A stretch of DNA of 64,000 bases. Source: JAOUEA01 sp041287635. GTDB lineage: Bacteria > Actinomycetota > UBA4738 > HRBIN12. How positions within the stretch are numbered: the stretch's first letter is position 1; every line of letters starts with the position of its first letter. The translations under genes were made by a program, and so were the position numbers. The stretch lies in assembly GCA_041287635.1 (NCBI GenBank), contig JBGGNG010000057.1, positions 66,099 through 130,098 of the forward strand. The letters run 5' to 3'. Under the pieces are notes generated by a model. It made no database searches, was not told the origin of the DNA, and saw nothing but the letters and a program-made list of their open reading frames with translations. Of the stretch, positions 1 to 8,410 are shown one piece after another.

Positions 1-731
1 ATCCACGACACGAACCAGTTGTCATTGATCGCGGTGCCGATGGCGCCGATGATGCCCGCCACGACCGCGGTGATGATGAAGGTCAGCACGATCAACCCGA
101 ACGCGTGCCAGAAGTGGCCCTTGACCAGGTTCCACGAGCGCCCCATCGCGTCGGTGCCGCGGCGGTTCTCGACGACGAGCGCCGGGATCGCGACGGCGAA
201 CATCACCGCGAGGAAGATGCCCGGGAGCACGAAGAGGAGGAGGCCGCCCAACACGGCGAGACCCACGAGGATCGAGATCAGCAGCACGCTGCCGAACCGC
301 GCGAAGCCCCACTTGTACGACGCGTCGATGTCGACGGCGTCGCCGATGCTGCCCTGGGCGGCGCCCCGCATGATCGCGGCCTGCAGCACCGCGGAGATGA
401 TCACGCCGATCACGGCGGCGATCGCCCCGACGAGCAGGGCCGCTCCGGCCGACTGCGTCGTCACCTCGATCTCCTGCCCGAAGACCACCTCCGTGGTGGT
501 CTCGGGGGCGAACACGACCCCCCCGAGGAAGGCACTGATGAACGTGAGCGGCACCACGACGATCGCGACGATCATCAGCAGGCTCGCGGCGTTCGCCTTG
601 TAGATCTCGAACGCCGTGCTCAGGATCTCCCCGATCCCACGCGGCGGGAGGCCGGGCCCTCCTGCGCCTCCCTCGCCACCGGGCGGTGGCGGAGGCGGGG
701 GCGGGGTGGTGAAACCACCCGAATCGTCCAT
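1..731 (-). CDS. Multi-pass membrane protein, C-terminus cut by window edge
   Basis: The protein reads leftward from an ATG at 731-729 and runs off the window, so only about 243 residues are visible. It opens with MDDSGGFTTP and a run of prolines and glycines (a cytoplasmic-looking tail). Several long hydrophobic segments follow, the first reading ASLLMIVAIVVVPLTFIS. The arrangement of a Pro/Gly-rich tail plus about six helices resembles the membrane domain found beside glycerophosphodiester phosphodiesterases and many uncharacterised actinobacterial proteins. No catalytic motif is visible. Function is unknown, and the family assignment is only by general look. A ggatccccct stretch just upstream (735-745 on the plus strand) gives a modest ribosome-binding site on the minus strand. 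Confidence 0.7.
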   Translation of the reverse strand, partial: MDDSGGFTTPPPPPPPPGGEGGAGGPGLPPRGIGEILSTAFEIYKANAASLLMIVAIVVVPLTFISAFLGGVVFAPETTTEVVFGQEIEVTTQSAGAALLVGAIAAVIGVIISAVLQAAIMRGAAQGSIGDAVDIDASYKWGFARFGSVLLISILVGLAVLGGLLLFVLPGIFLAVMFAVAIPALVVENRRGTDAMGRSWNLVKGHFWHAFGLIVLTFIITAVVAGIIGAIGTAINDNWFVSW

Positions 732-811
732 GATGGATCCCCCTTCTCGACTGAACGGTCGGCGGCATCCTACGCCCCCCTCCGTCGGGGTGTGGGATGC
801 GGACGTTCACC

Positions 812-1507
812 TCAGATGACGTCGTCCGGCAGATCCAGGGGTTCCCACGAGGGATCGGGGCGCCACGACGGCCAGTCGAGGTCGAACGGGGGTTCGTGCA
901 AGACGATGTGCTCGATCGCGCGTTCCCCCGCCCACCGCACCCCGTGGGCGTCGGCGCGGGTGAGCAGTCCCCGCTCGACCGCCTCGGCGAGCTCGTGCTC
1001 GTCCTTCCATTCGTAGGTGTCGCGTGCGGGCGGGATGCGCACGTCGAGGAACCAGTCGGTGTAGTCGAACGTGTCGCCGTGTCGACGCAGGGGCGACTGG
1101 ATGTTCACGTAGTACCCCTCGAACGCCCAGTCGGCGCTCCAGGAGAGCAGGACGGCGTAGGCGGTCTCGGGGAACGAGAACGACAGGACGGGTCGGTCGC
1201 GGACCTTCTGCTCGAGCTCCCACGGTTCCTCCAGGAACCGGACCTCGCCCATGTGACGAGGGTCGTTCAGCCACCGAGATCCGGGCGCGAGGTAGAAGGA
1301 CCGGTGGTGATGAGGAAGGTCGTCGACGATGCGGACGGGCCGCAGGGAGGTGGGCCGCCCCTGCCAGAGCTCCCGGAGCGTGACGACGGTGCCGGGCGAG
1401 AGGGGTTCCGCCTCGGGGGCGGTGCCGTCACCGATCAGTCGAGCCGCTCGGCCAGGGCCGTGAGGATCCGCTCCGCCGCCCAGTCCAGGTCCTCCTCGGT
1501 CACGCAC
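812..1507 (-). CDS. DUF402 (FomD-like) domain protein, start uncertain
   Basis: The C-terminal two thirds carry the DUF402 signature: a Trp/Phe-rich core with EGYYVNIQSP, then DYTDWFLDVRI, then WKDEHELAEAVERG. Family members include metal-dependent nucleotide hydrolases (FomD, YgaC-type), so hydrolysis of a nucleotide substrate is plausible but not shown. Recognisable sequence begins near base 1405, immediately after the upstream aminotransferase stop. The nearest conventional in-frame start is GTG at 1507-1505, which would overlap that gene by 73 bases and has no ribosome-binding site. A CTG at 1438-1436 overlaps the upstream TGA as CTGA and gives a 208-residue protein of more normal length. 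It is probably co-transcribed with rocD. Confidence 0.75.
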   Translation of the reverse strand: MRDRGGPGLGGGADPHGPGRAARLIGDGTAPEAEPLSPGTVVTLRELWQGRPTSLRPVRIVDDLPHHHRSFYLAPGSRWLNDPRHMGEVRFLEEPWELEQKVRDRPVLSFSFPETAYAVLLSWSADWAFEGYYVNIQSPLRRHGDTFDYTDWFLDVRIPPARDTYEWKDEHELAEAVERGLLTRADAHGVRWAGERAIEHIVLHEPPFDLDWPSWRPDPSWEPLDLPDDVI

Positions 1508-2697
1508 AGCGGGGGAGCGAGTCGCACGGTGGTCTCGTGCGTGTCCTTGGCCAACACGCCCATGTCGAGCAGGCGCTCGCACGTCTCGCGAGCGGGTGAT
1601 CCGTCGGGGACCAGCTCGATGCCGACCCAGAGCCCCTTGCCCCGCACCTCCGAGACGACGCCGGCCGGGGCTCCGGCCCGGAGGCGCTCGATCAGCCGGG
1701 CGCCCAGCGTGGCCGCGCGCTCCTGGTACTCGCCGGTGCTCAGCAGACGCAGCACCTCGAGGCCGATCGCGCATGCGAGCGGGTTCCCCCCGAACGTCGA
1801 GCCGTGCTCACCCGGGCGGAAGACCCCGAGCACGTCTCGGTTCGACACGACGGCCGAGATCGGCACGATGCCGCCACCGAGCGCCTTGCCCAGCACGTAG
1901 ACGTCCGGACGCACGTCTTCGTGTTCGCACGCGAAGGTGCGTCCGGTGCGACCGAGGCCCGACTGCACCTCGTCGGCGATCAACAACACCCGATGCTCGT
2001 GGCAGAGCTCGCGGGCGCGCCGCAGGTACCCCTCGGGAGGCACGATGACGCCCGCCTCGCCCTGGATGGGCTCGACGAGGAAGCCGACGACCTCGGGGTC
2101 GGCGAGCGCGATCTCGAGCGCTTCGGCGTCGCCGTAGGCAACGGTCTCGAACCCGGGCGTGAACGGCCCGAATCCGCCCTTGGCGCTTGGGTCGGTCGAG
2201 AAGCTCACGATCGTGATCGTGCGGCCGTGGAAGTTGCCCGTGCAGGTGACGATCTTGGCGCGATCCTCCGGCACGCCCTTCACGTCGTATCCCCACCGTC
2301 GTGCGGTCTTCACCGCGGTCTCGACGGCCTCCGCCCCGGAGTTCATGGGCAGGACCATCTCCATCTCACAGAGCTCGGCCAGACCCTGGCAGAAGGGCCC
2401 CATCTTGTCGTTGTGGAACGCCCGGCTGGTCAGGGTCACCCTGTCGAGCTGGGCGTGCGCGGCCGCGATGAGATCGGGGTGGCGATGACCGAAGTTGAGG
2501 GCCGAGTAGGCCGCCAGCATGTCGAGGTATCGCTTGCCTTCGACGTCGGTGACCCACGCACCGTCGGCCTCGGCGACGACGAGCGGCAGGGGATGGTAGT
2601 TGTGGGCGGAGTAGTGCTCGACGAGCTCGATCTGCTCCTCGGTCGACGTCAGCGGAGCGAAGGAGCTGAGTTCATTCGGGTCCGCGACGGTCGTCAT
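1435..2697 (-). CDS. rocD: Ornithine aminotransferase
   Basis: A class-III PLP-dependent aminotransferase that converts ornithine and 2-oxoglutarate to glutamate semialdehyde and glutamate. The N-terminal SAHNYHPLPLVV followed by the AAYSALNFGHRHP block is typical of ornithine rather than acetylornithine transaminases. The cofactor-binding DEVQSG and the Schiff-base lysine in LGKALGGG lie around residues 242 and 271. About 420 residues is normal for the family. I chose the ATG at 2697 because a TATCAT hexamer (2710-2705) ends seven bases before it and there is no Shine-Dalgarno sequence. A second ATG at 2706 lies inside that hexamer. The DUF402 gene follows with overlap or zero spacing. Confidence 0.9.
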   Translation of the reverse strand: MTTVADPNELSSFAPLTSTEEQIELVEHYSAHNYHPLPLVVAEADGAWVTDVEGKRYLDMLAAYSALNFGHRHPDLIAAAHAQLDRVTLTSRAFHNDKMGPFCQGLAELCEMEMVLPMNSGAEAVETAVKTARRWGYDVKGVPEDRAKIVTCTGNFHGRTITIVSFSTDPSAKGGFGPFTPGFETVAYGDAEALEIALADPEVVGFLVEPIQGEAGVIVPPEGYLRRARELCHEHRVLLIADEVQSGLGRTGRTFACEHEDVRPDVYVLGKALGGGIVPISAVVSNRDVLGVFRPGEHGSTFGGNPLACAIGLEVLRLLSTGEYQERAATLGARLIERLRAGAPAGVVSEVRGKGLWVGIELVPDGSPARETCERLLDMGVLAKDTHETTVRLAPPLCVTEEDLDWAAERILTALAERLD

Positions 2698-2704
2698 GGC
2701 CAGC

Positions 2705-2710
2705 ATGATA
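2705..2710 (-). promoter_or_regulatory. Candidate -10 of a leaderless rocD transcript
   Basis: TATCAT on the minus strand ends seven bases before the rocD ATG at 2697, so transcription would begin at or next to the start codon. No convincing -35 is visible. It lies back to back with the mutasome promoter at 2739-2768. Confidence 0.45.
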
Positions 2711-2738
2711 CGGGCCGCCCGCCGTTCCGGACCGCGTC

Positions 2739-2768
2739 TTGACGGATGTCGCAGGCTGGGCGTACATT
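2739..2768 (+). promoter_or_regulatory. Promoter of the SOS mutagenesis operon
   Basis: TTGACG (2739-2744) and TACATT (2763-2768) are separated by 18 bases, a good sigma-70-type pair. The predicted start of transcription near 2775 falls immediately before the LexA box at 2780-2793, so bound repressor would block initiation. Confidence 0.65.
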
Positions 2769-2779
2769 CATCCTCCGCT

Positions 2780-2793
2780 CGAACACATGTTCG
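2780..2793 (+). promoter_or_regulatory. LexA (SOS) box
   Basis: CGAACACATGTTCG is a perfect match to the CGAAC-N4-GTTCG operator bound by LexA in Gram-positive bacteria including Actinomycetota. It is fully palindromic apart from the central four bases and sits between the promoter and the first gene of the DnaE2/DinB operon. Confidence 0.9.
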
Positions 2794-2835
2794 ATAGAGC
2801 TACGCGGTTCACCCGGTGTCTGTGAGGCCCGTCAC

Positions 2836-3081
2836 GTGACGAAACGATTCGACGAGGAGATCAGTGTCGAACGTGACACCGGCATGCCGAGCGCGTTCGA
2901 GTGGCGGGGCAACCGCTACGAGGTCGCCGACGTGATCGGGCGGTGGAAGATCGAGGGCCGGTGGTGGTCCGACGGCCGCGATCGCGAGTACTGGCGGGTC
3001 GAGGCACGCGGCGGCGCGGTCTGGGACCTCTACTTCGACCGGGCCAGGGACCGCTGGCACATGGAGCGCCTGTGGGACTAG
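2836..3081 (+). CDS. DUF6504-type small protein of the SOS operon
   Basis: This small (81-residue) basic/acidic protein is rich in Trp and Arg, with the core FEWRGNRYEVADVIGRW and a second half reading REYWRVEARGG then WDLYFD. Proteins of this kind (DUF6504, as I recall the name) recur beside dnaE2 or Y-family polymerases in Actinomycetota. Their function is not established. I took the GTG at 2836 because the conserved part starts just after it. A frame open from 2746 would run through the LexA box and is unlikely to be translated. It is the first gene after the LexA-controlled promoter and is followed after 24 bases by the MBL-fold gene. An accessory role in error-prone synthesis is inference from position only. 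Confidence 0.75.
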   Translation: MTKRFDEEISVERDTGMPSAFEWRGNRYEVADVIGRWKIEGRWWSDGRDREYWRVEARGGAVWDLYFDRARDRWHMERLWD

Positions 3082-3105
3082 CGCTCAAGAAGGTAGCGTG
3101 GCGAG

Positions 3106-3786
3106 GTGCGCGTCATCCCCTTCCTGGTCTCCGAACTGCGGCTGCCCGATGCGGAGCGGGAGCTCCTGGGGGTCGAGTGGTGGCCGTCGTACGGGCACGC
3201 GGTCGAGCATCCCGAAGGGATCTTCCTGTTCGACAACGGGGCCGGCTACGGCAACGCCGAGATCGACGCGACGTTCTCGCCACGAGTCCGCCCGGTCGAG
3301 TATGCCCTCGGCGAGGCCGGCATCTCGCTCGCCGACGTGACGGGAGCGGCCAACTGCCACCTGCACTTCGATCATTGCGGGCAGAACACGCGGCTGCGAG
3401 GCATCCCGATCTTCGTACAGCGCACCGAGTGGGCCATGGTGTGCGAACCCGATTACACGGTGCCCGAGTGGATCGACGTGCCGGGGCTCACGTACGAGCT
3501 CCTCGACGGCGAAGCCGAGGTCGCATCCGGCATCCGGCTTGTCCCGACGCCGGGACACACCGCAGGACACCAGTCGGTGGTCATCGACGCGCCGGGGGGT
3601 GCGATCGTGCTCGCCGGCCAGGCGGTGCAGTCTCGCGAGGAGTGGCAGGGAGCCGAGGGTCCCGACGCATCGGGCCGATCGAGCGCGCCAGACCCCGACG
3701 CGTATGCACGATCGGTCGATCGCTTGCGGCTGCTCGACCCGGTCCGCGTGCACTTCGCGCACGACCCCTCGATCTGGCAGCGCTGA
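3106..3786 (+). CDS. MBL-fold metallohydrolase in SOS operon
   Basis: This 226-residue metallo-beta-lactamase-fold protein is closest in look to the N-acyl-homoserine-lactonase-like group. The metal motif appears as CHLHFDHCG (HxHxDH) near residues 110-118, the third-site histidine in PTPGHTAGH near 149, and a final histidine in VHFAHDPS near 218. The Asp that normally bridges the two metals (GDA-type motif) is replaced: the strand reads VLAGQAVQ. Substrate is unknown. The GTG start is preceded by TAGCGT (3094-3099) six bases upstream and no ribosome-binding site, so it may also be made from its own leaderless transcript. It lies between DUF6504 and dnaE2 in a LexA-controlled operon, which is an odd place for such an enzyme. 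Confidence 0.85.
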   Translation: MRVIPFLVSELRLPDAERELLGVEWWPSYGHAVEHPEGIFLFDNGAGYGNAEIDATFSPRVRPVEYALGEAGISLADVTGAANCHLHFDHCGQNTRLRGIPIFVQRTEWAMVCEPDYTVPEWIDVPGLTYELLDGEAEVASGIRLVPTPGHTAGHQSVVIDAPGGAIVLAGQAVQSREEWQGAEGPDASGRSSAPDPDAYARSVDRLRLLDPVRVHFAHDPSIWQR

Positions 3787-3858
3787 GTGACGTCTCCTCG
3801 CTAGGGCACCGACTCGAAGCCTTCCCGGCGGAAGTCGGGATCGAACACGAGTGACGAC

Positions 3859-6800
3859 ATGACGGCTCCGTTCGTGCACCTCGACGTTCGGTCGTGCTTC
3901 TCCCTGAAGGAAGGTGCGTTCACCACCGAGCAGCTCGCGGCGCGCGCGGCAGCGAACGACATACCGGCCGTGGCCATGACCGATCGCGACGGGCTCTACG
4001 GCGCCGCGCGGTTCGTGCGGGCGTGCGAGGCCGAGGGCGTGCGGCCGATCCTGGGTGCGTCGATCACCGTGCGCGCGAGTGCACCCCCACCGGGTGACGC
4101 GCACGTGGTGCTCCTCGCGACCGACGACACGGGGTACGCGAACCTCTGCCGGCTGCTCACCGACGCGCACATGCTCGGCGAGCGCGGCGACCCCTGGGTC
4201 GACCCGATGCAGATCTGCGCGCACGCAGCGGGGCTCGTCGCGATCGCCGGACCTCGGTCGCAACCGGGGCGAGCGGCCGCCCAGGGCCGCGTCGACCACG
4301 CCACACGGATGCTCGACCCGTTCCGCGAGGCGTTCGGGCGTGAGCGGCTCTTCGTCGGCGTCGAGCAGCGGCTCGAACGCGGATCGAACGACGAGACCCG
4401 CGCGATGCTGCGCCTCGCCGAGCGGGCCGGCGTCGGCGCCGTCGCGACGAACCCGGTGCGCTACCTCGAGCCCGGCGACGCGTTCGTGGCCGACGTGCTC
4501 GAGTGCATGCGGCGACTCGTGCCGCTCGCCGAGACGAACGTCACCCGGCGCAACGCCGAGGGCTGGCTGAAGCCCGCCGCCGAGATGCGCGCGCTCTTCG
4601 TCGAGCGCCCCGACCTGTGTGACGCGACGCTCGAGGTCGCCGACATGTGCCGGTTCGACCTGGGGCTCGGGCGCATCCACTTCCCCGATTTCCCGACGCC
4701 GCAGCGCCGCAGCGCCGATGCTGTGCTCGCCGAACGGTGCTGGCGGGGGGTGCACGAACGCGAGATGCGTGAGGACGAGCGTCTGCGCGACCGGCTGCAC
4801 CACGAGCTCTCGATGATCCGGCGCATGGGATTCGCGGCGTACTTCCTCACCGTGGCCGACATCGTCGCCGACGTGAAGGCGATGGGCATCAGGGCCGCGT
4901 GCCGGGGGTCGGCCGCCGGATCGCTCGTGTGCTACCTGACGGGCATCTCCGACGTCGACGCGCTCCGCCACGACCTGTCGTTCGAGCGGTTCATGAATCC
5001 GATGCGCAAGGACCTTCCCGACATCGACATCGATGTCGAGTCAGCGAGGCGTGAGGACGTCTACGACATGATCCTCGGCCGCCACGGGGAAGAGCGCGCA
5101 GGCTGCGTCGCGATGATCGACACGTACCGCGCGCGCTCGGCGATCCGCGAGGTCGGCAAGGCGCTCGGGCTGCCCGATACCGAGGTCGGTGTCGTCGCGA
5201 AGTCGTTCCCGCACATCTCGGCGCGACACCTGCGCGAGGCGATCGAGCGCCTGCCCGAACTGGCGGACATCAACCTCCGCTTCGAGCAGATGCAACGCCT
5301 GATCGGCGTCGCCGAGAGGATCGGCGGCTTCCCGCGACATATCGCGCTGCATCCCTGCGGTATCGTGCTCGCGAGCCACGACCTGGTCGAACGCGTACCG
5401 CTGGAGCGCAGCGCGAACGGCCATCGCATGATCCAGGCCGACAAGGACGACGTCGAGCTGCTCGGCTACCTGAAGCTCGACATCCTCGGCGTGCGCATGC
5501 TGAGCTCGATGCGACACGCGCTCGACGAGATCGCGCGCACGACGGGGGAGAAGGTCGACCTCGACCGCATCGCGCTCGACGACCCCGCCACGTTCGAGCT
5601 CGTTCGCGCGTCCGATACGCTCGGGTGCTTCCAGATCGAGTCGCCGGGCCAGCGTGAATTGCTGCAGAAGCTCCAGCCCGACCGCTGGGAGGACCTGATC
5701 GTCGACATCTCGCTGTTCCGGCCCGGGCCGGTGAAGTCCGACATGATCACGCCCTACCTGCGACGTCGCTCGGCGTTCGAGCGTCCGACGTATATCCACC
5801 CCGGGCTGCGCGGGCCCCTGCAGGAGACGTACGGGGTGATCGTCTTCCACGAGCAGGTGATCAGGGCGCTCGCCGCGCTCGCCGGCTACACCGAGACCTA
5901 CGCCGACCACATCCGGCGACATCTCGATCGCGACGACCTGCTGCCGGGCTTCGAGGCCGACTTCATCGAGCGCGCGGTCGCCCGTGGCGTCGATCGCGAT
6001 GCGGCCGCCGAGGTCTGGCATGCGGTGACGCAGTTCGCGAGCTTCGGCTTCTGCAAGGCGCACGCGGCAGCGTTCGCGGTGCCGACCTACCAGAGCGCGT
6101 GGCTGAAGGCGCACCATCCGGCTCACATGTATGCCGGCCTGCTGACCCACGACCCAGGCATGTACCCGCGTCGCACGATCCTCGACGACGCCCGCCGTCA
6201 CGACATCCCGATCCTGGCGCTCGACGTGAACCGCAGCGAGCCGGAGTACGTGGTCGAGGAGGTCGAAGGACGATGGGGCATCAGGCTCGGGTTCCAGGAT
6301 GTGCACGGCATCAGCGGCGCCGAGATCCGCTCGATCCTGATGGCGCGCGCCGACCGAGCGTTCCGCGACGTGGGCGACTTCATGCGGCGCACCACCGTGA
6401 GCCGTCCGGTGACCGAGGCGCTGGCGCATGCCGGCGCGTTCGACGCGCTCGAGCCGGCTCGCCGTCGCCACCTCTACGTGGCGATGACCACCGAGGCCGA
6501 GCGCGAGGGTGATCAGCTCACGCTCACGATGGGCGCCGATCCGGCCGAGGGGCACCGGTTCACTGACTACTCCGACGCCGAGGTGGTGCGCGCCGAGCTC
6601 GAGGTGCTCGGACTCGACGCCACACGGCACATCGTGAGCTTCTACGAGCCGCTCCTCTGCGACCTCGGGGTCACGCGCTCGAGGGATCTTCGCTCCGCGC
6701 GCGGCGGCTCGAAGGTGATCGTCGCGGGCGTGAAGGTCGCCTCGCAGACCCCGGCGATCCGCAGCGGCCAGCGCATCATCTTCCTCACGCTCGACGACGC

Positions 6801-7089
6801 GACGGGGCCGGTGGAGGTGACGGTGTTCGAGTCGGTGCAGCCCAAGGTGGCGACGACCGTCTTCCACGGGTACGCGCTCGCGGTCGCGGGCGAGCTCAGA
6901 CGCACCGGGGTCGGCGGCGTGAGCGTGGTCGCCGAGGAGGTCTGGGATCTGTCGGCGTTGCATCGGGCGCGTGCCGAGGGCCGTCTGCGCGAGGCCGTGC
7001 GCTGCCAGTCGTGGGACAGGGCGAACTCGACACCCGCCGGCGCCGGGCCGCGCTCGCTCTGGCACGCGAGCCCCGGCTCCGCGGGATGA
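3859..7089 (+). CDS. dnaE2: Error-prone DNA polymerase III alpha subunit DnaE2 (ImuC)
   Basis: A C-family polymerase for translesion synthesis. The palm acids are in LPDIDIDVES (near residue 390) and LKLDILGV (near 540), with fingers reading FGFCKAHAAAFAVPTYQSAW. An OB-fold follows near residues 950-1010 (KVIVAGVKVASQTPAIRSG). Length (1076) and the short tail are typical of DnaE2, not replicative DnaE; dnaE1 is at 39243. The N-terminal PHP domain is degenerate: the HxH motif reads HLDVRSCFS and the usual TDHD reads TDRDGLYG. That fits a polymerase without PHP-based metal chemistry. The partner in this operon is a DinB polymerase rather than the common ImuA-ImuB pair. Confidence 0.93.
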   Translation: MTAPFVHLDVRSCFSLKEGAFTTEQLAARAAANDIPAVAMTDRDGLYGAARFVRACEAEGVRPILGASITVRASAPPPGDAHVVLLATDDTGYANLCRLLTDAHMLGERGDPWVDPMQICAHAAGLVAIAGPRSQPGRAAAQGRVDHATRMLDPFREAFGRERLFVGVEQRLERGSNDETRAMLRLAERAGVGAVATNPVRYLEPGDAFVADVLECMRRLVPLAETNVTRRNAEGWLKPAAEMRALFVERPDLCDATLEVADMCRFDLGLGRIHFPDFPTPQRRSADAVLAERCWRGVHEREMREDERLRDRLHHELSMIRRMGFAAYFLTVADIVADVKAMGIRAACRGSAAGSLVCYLTGISDVDALRHDLSFERFMNPMRKDLPDIDIDVESARREDVYDMILGRHGEERAGCVAMIDTYRARSAIREVGKALGLPDTEVGVVAKSFPHISARHLREAIERLPELADINLRFEQMQRLIGVAERIGGFPRHIALHPCGIVLASHDLVERVPLERSANGHRMIQADKDDVELLGYLKLDILGVRMLSSMRHALDEIARTTGEKVDLDRIALDDPATFELVRASDTLGCFQIESPGQRELLQKLQPDRWEDLIVDISLFRPGPVKSDMITPYLRRRSAFERPTYIHPGLRGPLQETYGVIVFHEQVIRALAALAGYTETYADHIRRHLDRDDLLPGFEADFIERAVARGVDRDAAAEVWHAVTQFASFGFCKAHAAAFAVPTYQSAWLKAHHPAHMYAGLLTHDPGMYPRRTILDDARRHDIPILALDVNRSEPEYVVEEVEGRWGIRLGFQDVHGISGAEIRSILMARADRAFRDVGDFMRRTTVSRPVTEALAHAGAFDALEPARRRHLYVAMTTEAEREGDQLTLTMGADPAEGHRFTDYSDAEVVRAELEVLGLDATRHIVSFYEPLLCDLGVTRSRDLRSARGGSKVIVAGVKVASQTPAIRSGQRIIFLTLDDATGPVEVTVFESVQPKVATTVFHGYALAVAGELRRTGVGGVSVVAEEVWDLSALHRARAEGRLREAVRCQSWDRANSTPAGAGPRSLWHASPGSAG

Positions 7090-7096
7090 TGCTGGG

Positions 7097-8314
7097 ATGA
7101 CCGGCCGATCACGAGGCCAGGCCTTGCCCGACGAGCGCCCGCCCGAACCGATCCTGCACGCCGATCTCGATGCGTTCTACGCCTCGGTCGAGATGCTGAA
7201 GGACCCGTCGCTCGCCGGGAAGCCGGTGATCGTCGGTGGCGTGGGCGGCCGTGGGGTCGTGAGCTCGGCGTCGTACGAGGCCCGCGGGTTCGGCGTGCGC
7301 TCGGCGATGCCCACGGTGCGAGCGCGCCGGCTCTGCCCCGACGGCGTTTTCGTGCCACCCGACTTCGAGGCGTACCAGGCGCACTCGAACCGGTTCCGCG
7401 AGGTGCTGCTCGCCCACACGCCGTTCGTCGAACCGATCTCCCTCGACGAGGCGTTCCTCGACGTCGGCGGGGCCACGATGCTGTTCGGCGACCCGCGGGT
7501 GATCGCCGCGCGCATCCGGGCCGAGGTCGAACGCGAGGTCGGGGTCACGTGCTCGGTCGGGGTCGCGCCGACGAAGTTCGTGGCCAAGCTCGCCTCCGAC
7601 CACTGCAAGCCCAACGGGATGCTCGTGGTGCCGGCGGACGGCGTGCTCGGATTCCTCGAGCCGCTGCCGGTCGGCCGGCTGTGGGGCGTGGGGGAGAAGA
7701 CCGGCGAGGTGCTCTCGCGTCTGGCGGTGCGCACGATCGGCGACCTCGCCGCGACCCCCGAGCCGATCCTCGCGCGCCTGCTCGGCGAGCAGCACGCTCG
7801 GCATCTGACGCGGCTCGCCCACGGTGTCGACGACCGCCACGTCGTGCCCTACGAGGCGCCGAAGTCCGTCGGCCACGAGGAGACGTTCGAGGTCGACCTC
7901 GACGACGACGAGACCCTCCTGCGCGAGCTCTTGGCGCTCTCGGGGAAGGTGGCGTCGCGGCTGCGTGCCGACGGATATCGCGCCCGCACCGTGACGATGA
8001 AGGTGCGACTGGCGACGTTCACCACGCTCACGCGGTCGAAAACGTCGAACGACCCCACCGACGTGGGCGCGGATCTCTACCACACGGTCGCCGAGCTCTA
8101 CCGCGCCCTGCCGGGGGAACGCCGGCGTGTGCGCCTGCTGGGGGTGCAGGCGAGCGGGTTGGTGTCCGCGGGCGCCGAGCAGCTCGCCCTGCTGCGCGGG
8201 GAGCGGTGGGGCGACGTGGAACGGGCCGTCGACCGCATCGAGCATCGGTTCGGGCGTGGCGCGGCGATGCCCGCCTCGCTGCTCGATCGCTCTCGGCGTG
8301 ACCGGCCGATCTGA
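7097..8314 (+). CDS. dinB: Y-family DNA polymerase IV (DinB)
   Basis: A lesion-bypass polymerase of 405 residues. Catalytic carboxylates lie in HADLDAFYASVE near residue 22 and SLDEAFLDV near 115. The fingers read SSASYEARGFGVRSAMP, the helix-hairpin-helix thumb reads LWGVGEKTGEVL, and a little-finger domain follows. QLALL near residue 365, close to the C-terminus, resembles a sliding-clamp binding motif. I chose the ATG at 7097, eight bases after the dnaE2 stop, because an upstream extension in the same frame lies wholly inside dnaE2. Both catalytic motifs are intact, so unlike ImuB this is an active polymerase. It is the last gene of the LexA-controlled operon. Confidence 0.92.
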   Translation: MTGRSRGQALPDERPPEPILHADLDAFYASVEMLKDPSLAGKPVIVGGVGGRGVVSSASYEARGFGVRSAMPTVRARRLCPDGVFVPPDFEAYQAHSNRFREVLLAHTPFVEPISLDEAFLDVGGATMLFGDPRVIAARIRAEVEREVGVTCSVGVAPTKFVAKLASDHCKPNGMLVVPADGVLGFLEPLPVGRLWGVGEKTGEVLSRLAVRTIGDLAATPEPILARLLGEQHARHLTRLAHGVDDRHVVPYEAPKSVGHEETFEVDLDDDETLLRELLALSGKVASRLRADGYRARTVTMKVRLATFTTLTRSKTSNDPTDVGADLYHTVAELYRALPGERRRVRLLGVQASGLVSAGAEQLALLRGERWGDVERAVDRIEHRFGRGAAMPASLLDRSRRDRPI

Positions 8315-8345
8315 ACGCGTGGGTTCCATGGTCGGGAAGGCTCCC

Positions 8346-8351
8346 TATAAT
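8346..8351 (+). promoter_or_regulatory. Candidate -10 for the DUF3040 gene
   Basis: A consensus TATAAT stands out in GC-rich DNA 60 bases before the DUF3040 start. The -35 region (near 8323-8329, GTTCCA) is poor. Confidence 0.45.
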
Positions 8352-8410
8352 CGAGGGGTCCGAAGGGCTACCCCCAACGACCGTCGGGCGAGACTCGCCG
8401 GAGGAACCGC

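Noticed and set aside
105..1016. Long open frames on the opposite strand or in other frames of real genes (for example 105-1016 plus, 3085-4971 minus, 5041-7065 minus)
   Set aside because: In GC-rich DNA these run for hundreds of codons by chance. Their products are biased to Arg, Ala, Pro and Gly, contain no domains and lie over clearly coding genes such as dnaE2.
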